Shown: positions 42,721-52,036, counted from the stretch's first letter. The stretch is DNA of 64,000 nucleotides from Micromonospora sp. WMMD961 (GCF_029626145.1 NZ_JARUBJ010000002.1:4933501-4997500); one strand, 5' to 3'. The notes: a model not told the origin generated them from the letters alone. Numbers and translations: made by a program.

Positions 42721-42802
42721 GACCGCTCTCACGTCGACTTCGGCGCCCGGTTCGACCGCAGGCCTGTGCCTCCCGCCACGTCGCACGTCGCCCGCCCTCA
42801 TA

Positions 42803-42964
42803 GCGCGGCAGCGGTATGACCTCCGCGAAGGTGTGCATGCTTCGATCAAGCACGCTGTTGTAGGTGACGCCGGACTGCTCGCGATACCGCAGCTGGCGTT
42901 CGGCGATGGCGGCTGGCGATCCGACGAGAAATGCCAGCAGCTTGGCAACAGCATCGGCCGACCA
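42803..42964 (-). pseudogene. C-terminal remnant of an LLM F420-type oxidoreductase
   Basis: Inside the 317-base spacer 42721-43037 the minus strand encodes 'ADAVAKLLAFLVGSPAAIAE' and then 'RQLRYREQSGVTYNSV', 'SMHTFAEVI', the standard last ~50 residues of luciferase-like F420-dependent oxidoreductases (xxxLVGSxxxIxExLxxRRExxGxSYxxVxxxxxxxxAxVV). The terminal stop is lost by a frameshift and everything upstream is missing, replaced by the methyltransferase gene. Confidence 0.6.
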
Positions 42965-43037
42965 GCCGGACGAGCTGGTGCCCAGCGTCGGGTGCCGGAG
43001 ACCGAGGTCACGAGAACTTGTCCAGGCGTCCGCCGTG

Positions 43038-44051
43038 ATGTCAGGTATGGACACGACACCGACCGACAGAGTCAGACTCATAGGCGAGGCCCGCGATCGT
43101 CTCGCCGCGTGGTCGGAGGGAGCGCAGGCACTGTCTCTGCTCTCTTCGGTCCACCGGCTGGGGTGGACGCACCTTCTGCGGGAGCCACGATCCTTCGGGG
43201 AACTGGTCCGTCACAGCTCCATCCCACGGCAGCGGTTGCGCGACGGCCTCGACGCTCTTGTCAGCCTCAAGATCGTCGAGCAATCCGGTGACGAGTTCCG
43301 ACTGACCGCTCCGTTCGCCGAGATGCTGACACCCGACGGACTTTTCCACCTCGGGGACAAGCTCGACGAGGCCCGCCTGATGGCCCGGCTGGTCGGCGAA
43401 GCGGTCAAGGTCAACGGATTGCCGATGCTCAGCAGCGACGATGCGGTAGCGGTAGCCCGAGGTGCCACGTTCCAAGCCACCGAGGTGGGCCGGGCGGTCT
43501 TCCGCGAGACGCTGAACGACGTGCCGGAGTACGCCGCTGCCCTTGGACAGGGCCGGGTGCTGGACGTCGGCTGCGGCGTGGCCAGCGGTTTGCTCACCAC
43601 GGCAGCGCTCTTTCCCACGATCTACGGCTTGGGTCTCGAGCTGGTGCCTGCGGTGGCGGCGGAAGCCGCACGGCGTGCGGTGGCTCAAGGGGTCGCCGAC
43701 CGCATAGAGATCCGCGCGACGGACGCCCGTCACTTCGACGAGCCCGGGGCCTACAACGCGTGTTTCTGGGCTCAACCGTTCTTCAGCGCCGACGCACGCC
43801 TACCCACCCTCAGGGCGATCCACCGTGCGCTCGCCCCCGGCGGGATCCTGCTGGAGCAGGAACTGGACAGCAAGCCGACCGACACCGCACACGCTCCGGC
43901 GTTCGCGCTGCGCCGCATGGTGTTCCACAGCTGGGGCACTTCGTTCGCGACGACAGCCGAGCATCTCGCTGTCGAAGCTCAGGCGGCGGGCTTCACGCTG
44001 ATCCGCATCGCCACGACAAACCTCGGCCGCATGGTCGTCCTGCGCCGTTAG
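43038..44051 (+). CDS. SAM-dependent methyltransferase (O-methyltransferase-like)
   Basis: A 337-residue protein with an N-terminal winged-helix dimerisation part (about residues 15-90, 'RLRDGLDALVSLKIVEQSGD') and a class I methyltransferase core: motif I 'VLDVGCGVASG' (~175), motif II acidic 'GLELVPAVAAEAARRA', and 'ALAPGGILLEQEL'. The layout is that of small-molecule O-methyltransferases used in secondary metabolism. Start choice is uncertain: ATG 43038 or 43047, neither with a strong ribosome-binding site; the open frame starts at 42864. It is followed after 80 bases by a 58-codon gene on the same strand. Confidence 0.85.
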   Translation: MSGMDTTPTDRVRLIGEARDRLAAWSEGAQALSLLSSVHRLGWTHLLREPRSFGELVRHSSIPRQRLRDGLDALVSLKIVEQSGDEFRLTAPFAEMLTPDGLFHLGDKLDEARLMARLVGEAVKVNGLPMLSSDDAVAVARGATFQATEVGRAVFRETLNDVPEYAAALGQGRVLDVGCGVASGLLTTAALFPTIYGLGLELVPAVAAEAARRAVAQGVADRIEIRATDARHFDEPGAYNACFWAQPFFSADARLPTLRAIHRALAPGGILLEQELDSKPTDTAHAPAFALRRMVFHSWGTSFATTAEHLAVEAQAAGFTLIRIATTNLGRMVVLRR

Positions 44052-44131
44052 AGCCCGCAGGGTTGGTGCAGGGCCCAGTCGGACATCGACCTCGCGGTTT
44101 GCCGCCGCCCCGATTCGGAAAGGATCTTGTC

Positions 44132-44308
44132 ATGACGATTTGGAGCAGGCTCAAGGACCGGCGTAACAAGCAGATCCAGCAGCGGCGCCAGGAGGCGTAC
44201 CTGCGTGCATCCGCAGGAGGAGCCACCCCGGAAGAGGCTCGAAAGGCTGCAGACCGGGCCGAGAGAAGCGGGACGAACGCCGCCATCATGGGCTCAATCA
44301 ACAGTTGA
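44132..44308 (+). CDS. Small basic/charged protein of unknown function, 58 aa
   Basis: A 58-codon gene, with AAAGGA seven bases before its ATG. The product starts 'MTIWSRLKDRRNKQIQQRRQ' and continues with 'ATPEEARKAADRAER', predicted to be mostly helical, highly charged and without a membrane segment. It looks like conserved hypotheticals I have seen in Micromonosporaceae but has no assigned role. A perfect terminator hairpin follows 15 bases after the stop, which supports a real transcription unit, probably with the methyltransferase gene. Confidence 0.7.
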   Translation: MTIWSRLKDRRNKQIQQRRQEAYLRASAGGATPEEARKAADRAERSGTNAAIMGSINS

Positions 44309-44322
44309 CTAGCCGAACATGG

Positions 44323-44351
44323 CGCGCAGCCCGTTCGCGACGGGCTGCGCG
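44323..44351. terminator. Terminator hairpin after the 58-aa gene
   Basis: CGCGCAGCCCGT and ACGGGCTGCGCG form a perfect 12-bp stem with loop TCGCG. Confidence 0.85.
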
Positions 44352-44519
44352 TCGTCGCCCTGTGTCGGCTCCGCTGAACGAACTGAGCGCGCACCCGCCC
44401 CGGCGTGAAACCCCACCACATCCGGTGCCCAACTCGACCTGAACCGCGTCACACGAACCCACCTCTGTGATCTCTCACACCGAGAGAACTTCGCCCGCAC
44501 CGGTCCGTACCTGTTGGTT

Positions 44520-45434
44520 GTGAGTGCTCAAATCCTACAAACCGAGGCCGGGGATCGGCGCGAACGCTGGCGGCGCCCCACCCGGACAGTCCTCGTCGTA
44601 ATGTGGTTCGCCGTCGGCGTGGACGCGATCGCGAACCTGGTCCCCTTGCCTCTGGCAGGCTCGGTAGTGACCGTGGTGAGCCTGCTGATGGAGCTAACGT
44701 TCGCCCTGTCGCACGGCGCCGTGGCCTACCGGTGGCGAGGGATTCTGGTCTTCCTCCTGCTGGCGCTGGTGGTCAGCAACGTCATCGAGGACATCGGTGT
44801 GCTGACCGGCATGCCGTTCGGCCACTATCACTACACCGACGAGCTGGGTGCCAAACTGATCGAGGTACCCGTGCTGATCGGGCCGGCCTACTTCGCTGTC
44901 GGTTACCTGGCCTGGTCCATCGCCACCATCCTGTTCCGTCCGGTGCACCGGGGCAGCCCTGTCGTCGCAGTCATCGGCACGCCCCTCGTCGCCTCCTTCG
45001 CCATGGTGGCCTGGGATCTGGCCATGGACCCGTCGTCGTCGACCCTGCGGGGACGCTGGGAGTGGGAGGACGGCGGTGGGTACTTCGGGGTGCCGCTCAC
45101 GAACTTCCTGGGCTGGAGCCTGACCGTCTACGTCTTCTACCAGCTCTTCGCGCTGTACCTGCGCCGGTGGGGACCCGAGGCCGACAGTCTCGAACGGCGG
45201 CGCGGCGGCTACCTGGCGCTACCGGTCGTCGCCTACGTCGTGGTGGCCGGCGACTACGTCGTCACCTGGCTGACCGGCGGCCACGACGGTGTGCCAGCAC
45301 AGGTTATGGACGCCACCGGATACCTGTGGCGCTCCACGGACGTCTACGAAGGCTCGGCCCTCTCTGCCATCTACGGAATGGGTTTCCTGGCCCTGTTGGC
45401 CGCTCTCCGGCTGGCCGATCACGACCGCTACTAG
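44520..45434 (+). CDS. Carotenoid-biosynthesis-like membrane protein (CruF/DUF422)
   Basis: A 304-residue membrane protein with seven to eight helices. 'EDIGVLTGMPFGHYHYTD', 'YFGVPLTNFLGW' and 'AWDLAMDPSSS' are the hallmarks of the CruF / bisanhydrobacterioruberin hydratase family, which hydrate the 1,2 double bond of psi-end carotenoids. No other carotenoid gene is in the window, so it may be an orphan tailoring enzyme or have another substrate. The start is unclear: TTG 44514 or GTG 44520, neither with a ribosome-binding site, possibly leaderless. The alpha/beta hydrolase gene at 45466 follows by 31 bases, likely same transcript. Confidence 0.85.
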   Translation: MSAQILQTEAGDRRERWRRPTRTVLVVMWFAVGVDAIANLVPLPLAGSVVTVVSLLMELTFALSHGAVAYRWRGILVFLLLALVVSNVIEDIGVLTGMPFGHYHYTDELGAKLIEVPVLIGPAYFAVGYLAWSIATILFRPVHRGSPVVAVIGTPLVASFAMVAWDLAMDPSSSTLRGRWEWEDGGGYFGVPLTNFLGWSLTVYVFYQLFALYLRRWGPEADSLERRRGGYLALPVVAYVVVAGDYVVTWLTGGHDGVPAQVMDATGYLWRSTDVYEGSALSAIYGMGFLALLAALRLADHDRY

Positions 45435-45465
45435 GCACTTCTGCTGCCAACAGAAAGGTTCGACC

Positions 45466-46167
45466 ATGTCCAGGTCCACCGTTCGCCCATCGTTCCTCCT
45501 CGTCCACGGCGGCTACCACACCGCGTCCTCCTGGTCACCCGTACGAGACATCCTCGTTGCCGACGGATGGGACGCAGAGGCGATCAGCATGCCCAGCGCG
45601 GGCAAACAGCCCACCGCCGGCCTGTACGAGGATGCCGACGCGCTGGCCGCGAGGCTGCGGGAGATCGAAGGCCCGGTCGTAGTGGTCGGTCACTCGCACG
45701 CAGGGCTGACGATCACCCAGCTCGGCGACGACCACCCGAACCTCGTCCGTCTGATCTACGTCGCCGCCTTCATGCCGACCGAAGGGGTCTCCGCCGCGAC
45801 GGCTTTCGGTATTCCTGTGCCTGATGACCCCAGCGGCCTCGCCCCGCGCGAGGCGTACGGAAACCCGCGGGAGACGTTCTACTCGGACCTCTCGGACGTC
45901 GACGCGAAGGCGGCCATCGACCAGCTTGTCGACCAGAGCCTGCTGTCGTGTGTGCAGCCGACGACCCGGGCGGCGTGGCGCACGGTCCCGTCGACCTACG
46001 TGATCTGCACCGAGGACAAGCAGTTCCCGGTCTCGCTGCAGGAGCGGTATGCGGCGCAGACGACGGACGTCGTGCGGATCCCGACGGGCCACTCGCCGAT
46101 GCTGTCGCAGCCTGACCAGGTCGCGGACATCCTGACAGCTCGCGCGGGCGCAGCGGTTCGGAGCTGA
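45466..46167 (+). CDS. Alpha/beta hydrolase (salicylate-esterase / EstC-like)
   Basis: A compact 233-residue esterase. 'FLLVHGGYHTASSW' gives the oxyanion hole, S77 lies in 'VGHSHAG', the acid is in 'ICTEDKQFP' and the His in 'IPTGHSPML'. Length and the 'DKxF...GHSPxxSQP' end match the plant methylesterase-like bacterial esterases. ATG 45466 has AAAGG seven bases before it. It probably shares a transcript with the carotenoid-hydratase-like gene. A distinct but related hydrolase lies at 61211-61960. Confidence 0.9.
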   Translation: MSRSTVRPSFLLVHGGYHTASSWSPVRDILVADGWDAEAISMPSAGKQPTAGLYEDADALAARLREIEGPVVVVGHSHAGLTITQLGDDHPNLVRLIYVAAFMPTEGVSAATAFGIPVPDDPSGLAPREAYGNPRETFYSDLSDVDAKAAIDQLVDQSLLSCVQPTTRAAWRTVPSTYVICTEDKQFPVSLQERYAAQTTDVVRIPTGHSPMLSQPDQVADILTARAGAAVRS

Positions 46168-46224
46168 GGATGCGAGCCGACTGACGGGCCGGACGAACCG
46201 GCGAGCCTGTTGAAGATGCCATTG

Positions 46225-46253
46225 CCGGTCCGGCCGTTCCGCGGCCGGACCGG
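46225..46253. terminator. Bidirectional terminator between convergent hydrolase genes
   Basis: CCGGTCCGGCCG and CGGCCGGACCGG form a perfect 12-bp stem with a 5-base loop. Confidence 0.85.
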
Positions 46254-46272
46254 TCAGTGCTGGAATGGGTTG

Positions 46273-47235
46273 TCAGAGGGCTGCAAGAAACTGGAGCAGC
46301 AGCCGGTTGACCTCTTGCGGGCGTTCCTGCTGGATCCAGTGTCCGCACCCCGGCAGGAAGATCGGATCGGCGAACTGGTCGTGCCGGCGGGGAAGTGTCT
46401 GCACGTAATCGCGGAGCCCGCGGAACGCCAATACCGGGTCCAGATCACCCGAGATGAACTGGGCGGGCATCGGCAAGCGAACTCCATCGAAGGCAGCGGT
46501 GAGCTCCCAGTTGCGGTCGAGGTTGCGATACCAGTTGAATGCTCCGGTGAAGCCGCCCACGAACTGGGCGGCATAAAGCTCCAAATCCTGCTCGGTCAGC
46601 CATCCCGGGAGTGCCGTGCTGTGCTCCGGGTCGATTGCCTCCAGCAGCCCACCGCCCGGTGGGACCAGCATGTCCCGGGGCGCACGGTTCGCCGGGTTGT
46701 CGCCGCTCACCCCGTAGAAAGTGCGACGCAGGCTCGTGATCGGGTCACGGCCGAACTCTTCATCCGCGACGCCAGGCTCCTCGATGTAGTTCACGTAGAA
46801 CCGCCCGTGGTGCATCGCTCGCATGCTGGTCAGCTGTCCACTCTTCCCCCGCAGATAAGGGGGGACGCTCAGCCCCACCACCCCCCGGACCAGGTCAGGA
46901 CGCATAAGGGCGAGGTTCCACGCCACCGTGGCGCCCCAGTCGTGGCCGACCAGCACGGCGTCACGGGCCTCCAGCTCTCGCATGAGGCCGGTGATGTCGG
47001 CCACCAGATGCATGATCGAATAAGCCTCGACCGCCGTCGGATGCGAGCTGCCGCCATAGCCACGTTGCTCGGGAGCGACCACCCGATAGCCGGCTTCGAC
47101 CAACGGACGAATCTGGTGCCGCCAGGAGTGAGCCGACTCCGGAAAACCGTGCAGTAGTAGGACGAGGGGCCCGTCACCCGCCTCCGATATCCTCAGATTG
47201 ATACCGTTAGCCGCGACCAGACGACGCTGTGACAT
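46273..47235 (-). CDS. Epoxide hydrolase (EphA-like alpha/beta hydrolase)
   Basis: A 320-residue Asp-nucleophile hydrolase: 'LLHGFPESAHSW' (HGxP oxyanion motif), 'EQRGYGGSS', D99 in 'VGHDWGATVAW', and the His in 'PGCGHWIQQERP'. 'HGFPES' together with 'GHDWGA' is typical of soluble epoxide hydrolases, and lid tyrosines occur in 'RTFYGVSG' and 'NWYRNLD'. It hydrates epoxides to diols, a detoxification or lipid-processing step. ATG 47235 has GGAG close upstream. The LAL regulator gene lies next to it on the same side of the chromosome, 3' end first. Confidence 0.92.
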   Translation of the reverse strand: MSQRRLVAANGINLRISEAGDGPLVLLLHGFPESAHSWRHQIRPLVEAGYRVVAPEQRGYGGSSHPTAVEAYSIMHLVADITGLMRELEARDAVLVGHDWGATVAWNLALMRPDLVRGVVGLSVPPYLRGKSGQLTSMRAMHHGRFYVNYIEEPGVADEEFGRDPITSLRRTFYGVSGDNPANRAPRDMLVPPGGGLLEAIDPEHSTALPGWLTEQDLELYAAQFVGGFTGAFNWYRNLDRNWELTAAFDGVRLPMPAQFISGDLDPVLAFRGLRDYVQTLPRRHDQFADPIFLPGCGHWIQQERPQEVNRLLLQFLAAL

Positions 47236-47326
47236 GCAACTCCAGTTTGTGTTTGGTAGGCGACGACGGCCGAGCGCGGCCGGTGCCCCGAGCTGCCTGC
47301 GCCTTGGAAGCGCCGCCGCCCTGGGG

Positions 47327-50104
47327 TCACCGACGCAATTGACGCCGCGAGGTTATGCCCAGCTTGGCGAAGACCTTACTGAGATGCCACTCGACCGTCC
47401 GCGGACTGATAAACAGCCGGGTTCCGATCTCCGCATTCGACAGCCCTTCACGGGCCAGCTTGACGATGTGGGTCTCCTGCGGCGTCAGCGGGCCGGTGTC
47501 GTTAGACGGCCGTTGGCGGACGCTCATTCCAAGCCGATGAGCGGCTGAGGCGGCGAACGCCTCCATACCCATCGCGGTGAACATGTCGTAGGCCGTCCGG
47601 AGCTGATCGCGACCGTCGTCGCGTCGACCGAGCTCCCACAACCATTCACCGTAGTGAAGATGGGCCCGTGCCGTCAGCGGTCGAATTCTCGTACGGTTGA
47701 GCCGCTCGATCGCCTCGACGTACAAGTCCTCCGCCGTCGCGCCGGTGGTCAGCGTGGCGCGGCAGCACGCCTCCATACCCAGCGCCCAGTCGGTGCCGCA
47801 CGCCTGCGTCGAGATCGAGAGCCGCTCCAACGCGTCAGCCCCGGACTCGGGCTGTCCGCTACGGGCGGCGGCGAAGATCAGCTCGACGAGCGGCGCGCCG
47901 GTCAACACTCCGGGTTCCAGGCTCGACTGGATCGTCAGCCGCGCTGCGCTCAACGCCTCCCCGGACCGGCCCATCCCGTTGTAGAGCAGCGCCTGGGCCC
48001 AGCCGACGATCGCCGGAGCGAGCCCTTCACCGCGGCGGCGGGCGTCGGCGGTGCTGACAGCGGCCAATTCGAGGGTCCGCGCCTCGTCGCCCTGCCATGC
48101 GGCGAGCAGCAGAGCCATGTAACTCGGTACCGGGATCCCGGTGCCGTCCGCCACGTCGTCGAGTTCCATGAGCAGCACGGATGCCTCGGACAGGTCACCG
48201 GCGAACAGGTGCATGAGAATGCGTGTCGTCAGCGCCAAGGGCAGGTCGGCCAACGCCCCGCTCTCGCGCGCCAGCCGGACGTAGCTGCCGGTGAGCGCGT
48301 CTGCCGCATCGTCCTCGCAGAGGTCCGTAGCGATCGAACTGGCGAACCACATCCACCGAAGGCCGTCCGCGCTTGCCAGATCCGACCTCTGGAACGCCTC
48401 CAGCGCCTCCTTCATCTTCGGCACAGCAGCGGCGAAGCCTGCGGTGTACCGCACCGCGAGACCGTCCAGGAGGAGGTCCGACGGCCGCGCTGGCGCTGTG
48501 GCAACCGGCGCAGCAGCGGCCGCCCGGGCCACATCTCCCAGGGTGCCGCTGCTGCTGGAATCTGACGCGTACCAGGCCGCCCGCAACGCGTCGAGATATG
48601 TGCTCCGGGCGAGACCGACGTCCAGCGGCTCGAGCCGCGAAGCCGCCTTGAGGAACAGATCCGCCGTTTCCCGACCTCGGTCGACCGTGAAGGCGATGTC
48701 GGCCCGCAGGAGATCCGCACGTGCCCGGTCGATCTCGGACGAATGATCGGCGTCGGCCGAGGCGAGCAGGCGCAGCGCGACGTCCGGAGCACCGCCGACA
48801 TGTCGAGCCTGCGCCGCCGCCAACAGCCGTGAAGCTCGCCGCGTCGGATCCGGAGTCAGCTCCGCAGCTCGTTCCAGGAACACTCCGGCCGCCGCGAACC
48901 CGCCACGGGTCTGCGCCCGAGCCGCGGATGCCTGCAGCTCGGTCGCTACGTCCTCGTCGGGTCCTGCGGCTGCCTGCGCCCGGTGCCAGGCTCGCCGGTC
49001 GGGATCCCTGCTGGGCTCCATAGCATCGGCGAGCGCGGCATGTGCCTGACGCCTCTCCGACTCGTTGGCGGCCCGGTAGACCGCCGAGCGCAGCAGCGGA
49101 TGCCGAAACCGGACCCCGAAGCCGAAATCCACGAATTCAGCGGCGGGCCACGACGCAGCGAGATGACTCTCGGCAGGCACGCCCAGACGAGTGAGAGCGC
49201 CCCAGACCAGCACGGGATCCCCGAGGGGTTCGACCGCTGCGACCAGGAGCAACGTGCGGGTGTCCGGAGGGAGCGCGGCAACCTGCCGTCGGAAGCTCTC
49301 CTCGATACGGCGAGGCAGAGCGCTGTGGCTGAGAAGGCCGAAGCCGCCTACGAGCTCGGCAGCGGTGAAGCCACGAGGCAGTTCGGTGAGCGCCAAGGGA
49401 TTGCCGTGGCACTCGGCGATGATCCGCTCGAGTACCCTCTGGTCGACTCGCCCGAGAACCGTCGAGGCGAGCAACGCCCGCGAATCCTCGTCGGACAGGC
49501 CGGTGACGGTCATGACCGGCAAGCCCTTCAGCTCCGGCATGTCGTCAGTGTCGAGGTCGCTGCGCACCGCGAAAATCATGATCAGCGACTCGGTTCTCAG
49601 CCGCCTGGCCACGAAGCCGAGGACCTGGGCCGACGCCTTGTCCAACCACTGGGCGTCGTCGACGATGCACACGACCGGCTGTTCGTCGGCGAAGCCAGCA
49701 AGAAGGCCAAGCACTCCCAGGCCAACCATGAAGAGGTCCGGTGCCTCCCCAGCGCTCAGACCAAACGCGGTGCTCAGCGCGCGACCCTGCTGAGCGGGCA
49801 GCCGCGCGAGGCGATCCAGAACCGGCGCGCAGATCTGATGCAGGCCGGCGAACGCGAGTTCACTTTCGGCCTCTACCCCGGTGGCCTGAACAACCCGGCA
49901 GTCTCCGGCCTGGGCCAGGGCGTAATCCAGCAGGGCGGTCTTGCCGATTCCCGCCTCACCGCGAAAGACGAGGGCCCCGCTGACTCCGACACGCCCACCA
50001 GCAAGGAGCTGATCGAGCGCTGCGCGTTCGACGCTCCTGTCCAACAGCACGTTGCGCCGTCTGTGTCTGCTCATGGCCGCATCGTGGCCGTCCTGGGAAA
50101 ACAT
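47327..50104 (-). CDS. LuxR-family (LAL) regulator with intact ATPase domain
   Basis: 925 residues: a STAND-type NTPase domain with Walker A G49-E-A-G-I-G-K55-T56 and Walker B 'VCIVDDAQWLD', a long helical TPR-like middle, and a C-terminal LuxR helix-turn-helix ('LTPQETHIVKLAREGLSNAE', 'ISPRTVEWHLSKVFAKLG'). LAL proteins are activators, often of carbohydrate or secondary-metabolite operons. The start is uncertain among ATGs at 50110, 50104 and 50074; I prefer 50104 with AGGG nine bases before. It parallels the degenerate LAL protein at 37962, and each lies beside an Asp-nucleophile epoxide hydrolase gene. Confidence 0.9.
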   Translation of the reverse strand: MFSQDGHDAAMSRHRRRNVLLDRSVERAALDQLLAGGRVGVSGALVFRGEAGIGKTALLDYALAQAGDCRVVQATGVEAESELAFAGLHQICAPVLDRLARLPAQQGRALSTAFGLSAGEAPDLFMVGLGVLGLLAGFADEQPVVCIVDDAQWLDKASAQVLGFVARRLRTESLIMIFAVRSDLDTDDMPELKGLPVMTVTGLSDEDSRALLASTVLGRVDQRVLERIIAECHGNPLALTELPRGFTAAELVGGFGLLSHSALPRRIEESFRRQVAALPPDTRTLLLVAAVEPLGDPVLVWGALTRLGVPAESHLAASWPAAEFVDFGFGVRFRHPLLRSAVYRAANESERRQAHAALADAMEPSRDPDRRAWHRAQAAAGPDEDVATELQASAARAQTRGGFAAAGVFLERAAELTPDPTRRASRLLAAAQARHVGGAPDVALRLLASADADHSSEIDRARADLLRADIAFTVDRGRETADLFLKAASRLEPLDVGLARSTYLDALRAAWYASDSSSSGTLGDVARAAAAAPVATAPARPSDLLLDGLAVRYTAGFAAAVPKMKEALEAFQRSDLASADGLRWMWFASSIATDLCEDDAADALTGSYVRLARESGALADLPLALTTRILMHLFAGDLSEASVLLMELDDVADGTGIPVPSYMALLLAAWQGDEARTLELAAVSTADARRRGEGLAPAIVGWAQALLYNGMGRSGEALSAARLTIQSSLEPGVLTGAPLVELIFAAARSGQPESGADALERLSISTQACGTDWALGMEACCRATLTTGATAEDLYVEAIERLNRTRIRPLTARAHLHYGEWLWELGRRDDGRDQLRTAYDMFTAMGMEAFAASAAHRLGMSVRQRPSNDTGPLTPQETHIVKLAREGLSNAEIGTRLFISPRTVEWHLSKVFAKLGITSRRQLRR

Positions 50105-50257
50105 CGCCATAAACCCTAGTCGGGGACGTAGCCGCTGAGCAGGCGCGGTGGCCAACCCCCACCCGACAAACCCCAGTTCGCTGACCTGAGGTCGTCGTCA
50201 GCAGGTCGCCCAGTGCGGTGGTCGCTGTCCGGCGTGGTGCGCGGGCCACGCGCTGCG

Positions 50258-51928
50258 TCAGTCGAGACGGAAGCTTGCCTGGGCCAGGCGCTGCAGGGGC
50301 TCGGTCGCGCCCCATTGGCTGTCTCGGGCGATCCAGGACAGGCTGTAGGCGCGAGTCTTGCTGTCGTTGACCAGGAGCCGGCGAACATGCAGTCGCTCAC
50401 CACCGGGCTGGTCGCAGGTGTACTCCCATTCCGCCGCGCCGCCCGGGCGGATGACCGGCCCAATGCTGATCCTCCGGTAGCCGGCCAGCGCGCCGGTGCT
50501 CAGCACGTCGCGCTCCGCAGCTTCCCACCGCTTCGACGGTATGGACGACGCTTCAGCGACGGGGTCCACGGCGATGGCCCGCAGGTCGGCGGGGTCGCGG
50601 AAGCAGATCGTTTCGCCCTCGGCGTGTCGGGTCCACCCCAGGGGCACCGCCACCAGGAAGTCGGCGGAATCCTGGTGCCACGCCCACCCGTCGGGCAGGG
50701 CGTACGGCAGCGGCACGCCGGGCTCCTGCAGAGGCTCGGCCTCGCTGGAGGCGTCATCGTCCAGGCACGGGTGGGCCGACGGTGTCGCCGCTGTCGACTC
50801 CGCCGCGCCGGCCGCCGCGCCGCCCGGTTCGGCCGCCGGAGGGCTGTCCTGGCCGCGCAAGCCGCCGATCACGGCACCGGTTGCGGTGACTGTTACGGCC
50901 GCGACCGCCAACAGACCCACCACGGCGCCGGCGAACGCCCAGCCAGTCGTCCGGTCGCGCGCGGCTGACGCCCTGACCCGAATGACAGTGGTGTCGATCC
51001 CGTCCTGCCCGACCGGGACGAGCGGGATGGCGGCGGCTCCGGGCCGGCGACGGCGGGTGGCGAGCCCGCGCCGCCGACGGCGCGCTCGGAGCGCCGGCAC
51101 GGGCTCGATGGGTACGGTCGCGCTGGCCACCTGCTCCAGGTGGTCGCGGGCCTCCTGGGCGGACAGACGTTGACGGGGGTTGCGCAGCAGGAGACCGGTG
51201 ATCGCGGGTTCGAGCGACAGGACGGTCATCCGGTCGGGCGTCTCGGTGGCCAGGGCAGCGAGCATGGCCAGCGTCGAGGGCCGGGTCCACGGAGGGCGGC
51301 CCTCCGCGGCCAGGTAGAGCGTCGCGCCGAGGGCCCACAGGTCACTGGCGGGGGTGGCCCTGCCGTCGCGGGCGCGTTCCGGTGCGACGTACTGGACCGT
51401 CGACGGGGTCGGCGCGGTGACGGTTGCCGGGCTGCGACTGTCGAAGATCGACAGGCCGAACCCGCCGAGCACGACCCGCCCGTCGTCGGCGAGTAGCACG
51501 TTCTGCGGGCCCAGTTCCCCGTGCACGACTCCCGTCGCATGGGCGGCGCTCAGCGCGGCGAGCAGCCGCAGGCCGATCCGCGCCACCTCGGAGGGTGCGA
51601 GTGGGCCGTCCGTGGCGACCACCTCGGACAGGGACCGGGAGGGCACGTGCTCCATGACGAGCCACAGGTGGCCGTCGGCGCTCAACACGTCCCACATTCC
51701 CACGACGCCCGGATGATCCAGACCGGCCAGTCCACGAACCTCGCCGAGCGTGCGTTCCTGCAACCGTGACCGTTCGGCGTCGCTCGCCCATCCCGGTAGG
51801 GCGACCTGTTTGAGCGCGACGTGCCGGTCGAGCACCTCGTCGCGTGCCAGCCAGACGCGTTCGGGGGTCGCGGTGTCCCCGATCGGCAGGAGCCTGCGGT
51901 ACCGGCCGGCGAGCAGCTCGTCATCCAT
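50258..51928 (-). CDS. Membrane-anchored serine/threonine pseudokinase
   Basis: A 556-residue protein with the PknB-type layout: N-terminal kinase fold (~1-270), basic juxtamembrane linker, one membrane helix (~329-354) and an extracellular domain of ~200 residues with several Cys. The Lys of motif VAxK is kept (K40), but the glycine loop is destroyed ('IGDTATPERV'), the catalytic HRD reads H136-G-E138, and the metal-binding DFG reads G156-F-G158. N143 remains. Phosphotransfer is therefore unlikely; a scaffolding role, like that of mycobacterial MviN's pseudokinase domain, is plausible. ATG 51928 lacks a strong site. It lies 108 bases downstream of rskA on the same strand, so it may belong to the SigK surface regulon. 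Confidence 0.9.
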   Translation of the reverse strand: MDDELLAGRYRRLLPIGDTATPERVWLARDEVLDRHVALKQVALPGWASDAERSRLQERTLGEVRGLAGLDHPGVVGMWDVLSADGHLWLVMEHVPSRSLSEVVATDGPLAPSEVARIGLRLLAALSAAHATGVVHGELGPQNVLLADDGRVVLGGFGLSIFDSRSPATVTAPTPSTVQYVAPERARDGRATPASDLWALGATLYLAAEGRPPWTRPSTLAMLAALATETPDRMTVLSLEPAITGLLLRNPRQRLSAQEARDHLEQVASATVPIEPVPALRARRRRRGLATRRRRPGAAAIPLVPVGQDGIDTTVIRVRASAARDRTTGWAFAGAVVGLLAVAAVTVTATGAVIGGLRGQDSPPAAEPGGAAAGAAESTAATPSAHPCLDDDASSEAEPLQEPGVPLPYALPDGWAWHQDSADFLVAVPLGWTRHAEGETICFRDPADLRAIAVDPVAEASSIPSKRWEAAERDVLSTGALAGYRRISIGPVIRPGGAAEWEYTCDQPGGERLHVRRLLVNDSKTRAYSLSWIARDSQWGATEPLQRLAQASFRLD

Positions 51929-52036
51929 GTGAGTGATTCGGAGCGGTACGTCGTCCGGATGGGTGGGGGTGACAGAAGCATCCAGGGTCGGGCAGCGGGC
52001 CGGGCCGGCCGCCGGTGTGACGGCGGCCGGCCCGGC

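Noticed and set aside
42620..43081. A 153-codon minus-strand frame upstream of chorismate mutase as an intact gene
   Set aside because: Only about 50 residues match the end of an LLM oxidoreductase; both ends are unrelated sequence, so it is annotated as a remnant.
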